Positions 5,177-6,750 of a DNA stretch of 6,750 nt are shown in pieces. The position numbers and the translations under genes were made by a program. The first letter of the stretch is position 1. Every line of letters starts with the position of its first letter. Under the pieces are notes generated by a model. The model saw only the letters and a list, made by a program, of their open reading frames with translations. It searched no databases and was not told the DNA's origin. The stretch comes from Oscillospiraceae bacterium (lineage in GTDB: Bacteria; Bacillota; Clostridia; Oscillospirales; UBA929): NCBI GenBank assembly GCA_031271325.1, contig JAISVY010000010.1, positions 1-6,750 of the forward strand. Direction: 5' to 3'.

Positions 5177-6750
5177 ATGAACATCTCAAAGCTCCGTCTT
5201 CCTGCCTTGCTGCTGGCGGGCATACTCTCAGCCATGACGTTCGCCGGGTGCGGCGTCAGCTCGGGCGCGTCACCGGCAACACCCTCCGTTTCGGACGCCG
5301 TGACGCCGCTGAAAGCCGGGCAAAACACGCCGCGGGAGCGTCTGCCGCGTCCGCCGTTCGTCGCGCCGGAGCTGTTTACGCCTGAGGGCGAAGCGCCGGA
5401 ACCGTTTACCCTGCTGGCAGCAGACGCGTCTATATCCGGCAGCTTGAGGCTGTCGGACGACGGCGGCGTCGGGAGGTTCGAGCAGAAAGACCCCAACGAC
5501 AGGCTGGAGTTCACCGCGGATATTGAAAGGGAAGGGTTTTACCGGCTTGATTTCGTTTCAAAATCGTCCGGCGGGTATAAGGAGAATACCGTACATATCG
5601 ACGGCGAACCCGCCGGTGCGCTGATCACCGACAGCGACGATTACGCGCTGTCCGCGCTGCGGCATATCTACCTGACAAAGGGGCGGCATACCGTAGCGCT
5701 CACGGCGATGTGGGGCTGGATCTCGGTAAAGTCTGTGACCGTCACGCCGGAAGAGCCTTCGGACGGCTCGGAGTTTAACGTGCCGGTTGCGCTGGTCAAC
5801 CCTGACGCCGACGACAACGCGCTGGGGCTGATGAGCTATCTGGCGATGAACTACGGCAGGACCAGCCTCGCGGGGCAGCAGAGCCAAGGCGACTGGGCGC
5901 GCGATCACGGTCTGTTCGGCGGCGAGGCGGAGCTGATGTATGAGCGCACCGGCAAGCGACCCGCCGTGATCGGTCTGGACATGATCGACTACACCCCCTC
6001 CCGCGTCGCGAACGGCACCCGCTCCAGAGAAGTGGAAGCGGCGGCCGAGGCGTGGGAAAACAACGCGATTGTCACCTTCTGCTGGCACTGGAACGCACCG
6101 GAGCCGTATATCACCGGGGACTGGTGGAGCGCGTTTTATACCGAGCATTCGCGGGAGGGCTTCTTCAAAAAGATCATGGACGGGAACGACCCGGAAGGCT
6201 ACGACATGCTGCTGCGGGACATCGACGCGATCGCGGAGCAGCTGGCGGTGCTGCGGGACGCGGGCGTACCGGTGCTGTGGCGTCCGCTGCACGAGGCAAG
6301 CGGCGGCTGGTTCTGGTGGGGGACTGACCGGGAATCGTACCTAAAGCTGTACGCGCTGCTCTATGACCGCCTGACGGTGCAGCACAACCTGACCAACCTG
6401 ATCTGGGTTTGGAACGGGCAGCATAAAGACTGGTATCCCGGCGACGATATGGTTGACATCATCGGCGAGGACGTTTACGCCGAAAAGCGCTCGTACGCGT
6501 CGCAGGTCAACCGCTTCCTGACGGCGCGGTCGTATACCAAAGCGCCGAAGATGATCACCCTTTCGGAAAACGGCGTGCTGTTTGACCCGGATCTCGCGGC
6601 AAGGGACGGCGCTTTGTGGAGCTGGTGGTGCGTATGGAACGGCGAGTTCGTGAACGGAGAGGATTACACCGAGACGGCGATGCTGAAAAAGGCGTACGAA
6701 AGCGAGCTGGTCGTTACCCACGACGAGCTGCCGGATTTGAAGAAATACCC
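5177..6750 (+). CDS. GH26 glycoside hydrolase lipoprotein, probable beta-mannanase (3' partial)
   Basis: Surface-anchored enzyme predicted to cleave beta-1,4-mannan chains with retention of configuration. At least 524 residues are visible and no stop occurs before the window ends. Residues 1-25 are a lipoprotein signal peptide (MNISKLR, hydrophobic core, lipobox FAGC, lipidated C25). Residues 26-76 are a Pro/Ala/Ser-rich linker. Residues 77-190 resemble a CBM6/CBM35-like beta-sandwich (GFYRLDF, HIDGEPAG, YLTKGRHTVALTAMWGW, VKSVTV). The GH26 domain runs from about 200 to the end: NYGRTSLAGQQSQGDW, GLDMIDY (266-272), CWHWNAPE (W303, H304, W305), RPLHEASGGWFWWG with acid/base E373, and TLSENGV with nucleophile E464. 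The closing LWSWWCVWNGEF and VTHDELPDLKKYP match the usual end of GH26, so the stop probably lies just outside unless more domains follow. It diverges from the peptidase-like gene. GH26 also includes some xylanases and lichenases, so mannan is the likely rather than proven substrate. Confidence 0.95.
   Translation, partial: MNISKLRLPALLLAGILSAMTFAGCGVSSGASPATPSVSDAVTPLKAGQNTPRERLPRPPFVAPELFTPEGEAPEPFTLLAADASISGSLRLSDDGGVGRFEQKDPNDRLEFTADIEREGFYRLDFVSKSSGGYKENTVHIDGEPAGALITDSDDYALSALRHIYLTKGRHTVALTAMWGWISVKSVTVTPEEPSDGSEFNVPVALVNPDADDNALGLMSYLAMNYGRTSLAGQQSQGDWARDHGLFGGEAELMYERTGKRPAVIGLDMIDYTPSRVANGTRSREVEAAAEAWENNAIVTFCWHWNAPEPYITGDWWSAFYTEHSREGFFKKIMDGNDPEGYDMLLRDIDAIAEQLAVLRDAGVPVLWRPLHEASGGWFWWGTDRESYLKLYALLYDRLTVQHNLTNLIWVWNGQHKDWYPGDDMVDIIGEDVYAEKRSYASQVNRFLTARSYTKAPKMITLSENGVLFDPDLAARDGALWSWWCVWNGEFVNGEDYTETAMLKKAYESELVVTHDELPDLKKY

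Noticed and set aside
4527..5180. 217-codon plus-strand frame opposite the peptidase-like gene
   Set aside because: It has no ribosome binding site and no recognisable motif. It runs antisense to a frame with a coherent GCGP/WHWVT pattern and continues into the intergenic region and the GH26 start, so it is a shadow of GC-rich coding DNA.
5558..6292. 244-codon minus-strand frame
   Set aside because: It is the complement of the GH26 gene, whose catalytic motifs are unambiguous. The antisense product has no recognisable domain.

Overview
The window looks like chromosomal DNA from a GC-rich (about 60-65 % by eye), low-copy region of a Gram-positive, probably anaerobic clostridial bacterium. The clues are strong AGGAGG-type ribosome binding sites, a hisS-aspS pair, a HisRS carrying the cysteine-pair insert common in clostridial enzymes, a bacterial-type AspRS and a lipoprotein mannanase. 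The lineage is inferred from gene content. No rRNA or other phylogenetic marker is present.

Left block (1-4411, plus strand): an M20-family zinc peptidase of the carboxypeptidase S/PM20D1 type (5' end outside the window), histidyl-tRNA synthetase and aspartyl-tRNA synthetase. Each stop codon overlaps the next start by four bases (ATGA), so the three genes appear to form one translationally coupled operon. The two synthetases charge tRNA-His and tRNA-Asp. The peptidase probably releases or recycles amino acids, but its exact substrate cannot be read from sequence.

Middle block (4406-5064, minus strand): a small cytosolic cysteine-peptidase-like protein (C39/papain-like Cys-His-Asp pattern) of unknown role, converging on aspS. 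The two genes overlap by six bases and share the palindrome CTATAG, which encodes Leu-stop on both strands. The only good ribosome binding site for this gene sits before a 19-codon upstream reading frame. That frame ends in TGATG, whose last three bases are a start codon of the peptidase-like gene, suggesting leader-coupled translation.

Right block (5065-6750): a 112-base divergent intergenic region with an A/T-rich 7-2-7 inverted repeat, then a plus-strand gene running off the window. It encodes a lipoprotein with a carbohydrate-binding-like beta-sandwich domain and a GH26 catalytic domain (probable beta-mannanase) with both catalytic glutamates visible. It suggests a cell that degrades plant mannans at its surface, as gut clostridia do.

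I saw no tRNA, rRNA, CRISPR array, insertion sequence or clear intrinsic terminator. No system here is clearly new. The least ordinary part is the leader ORF/peptidase-like gene arrangement and its two flanking junctions.
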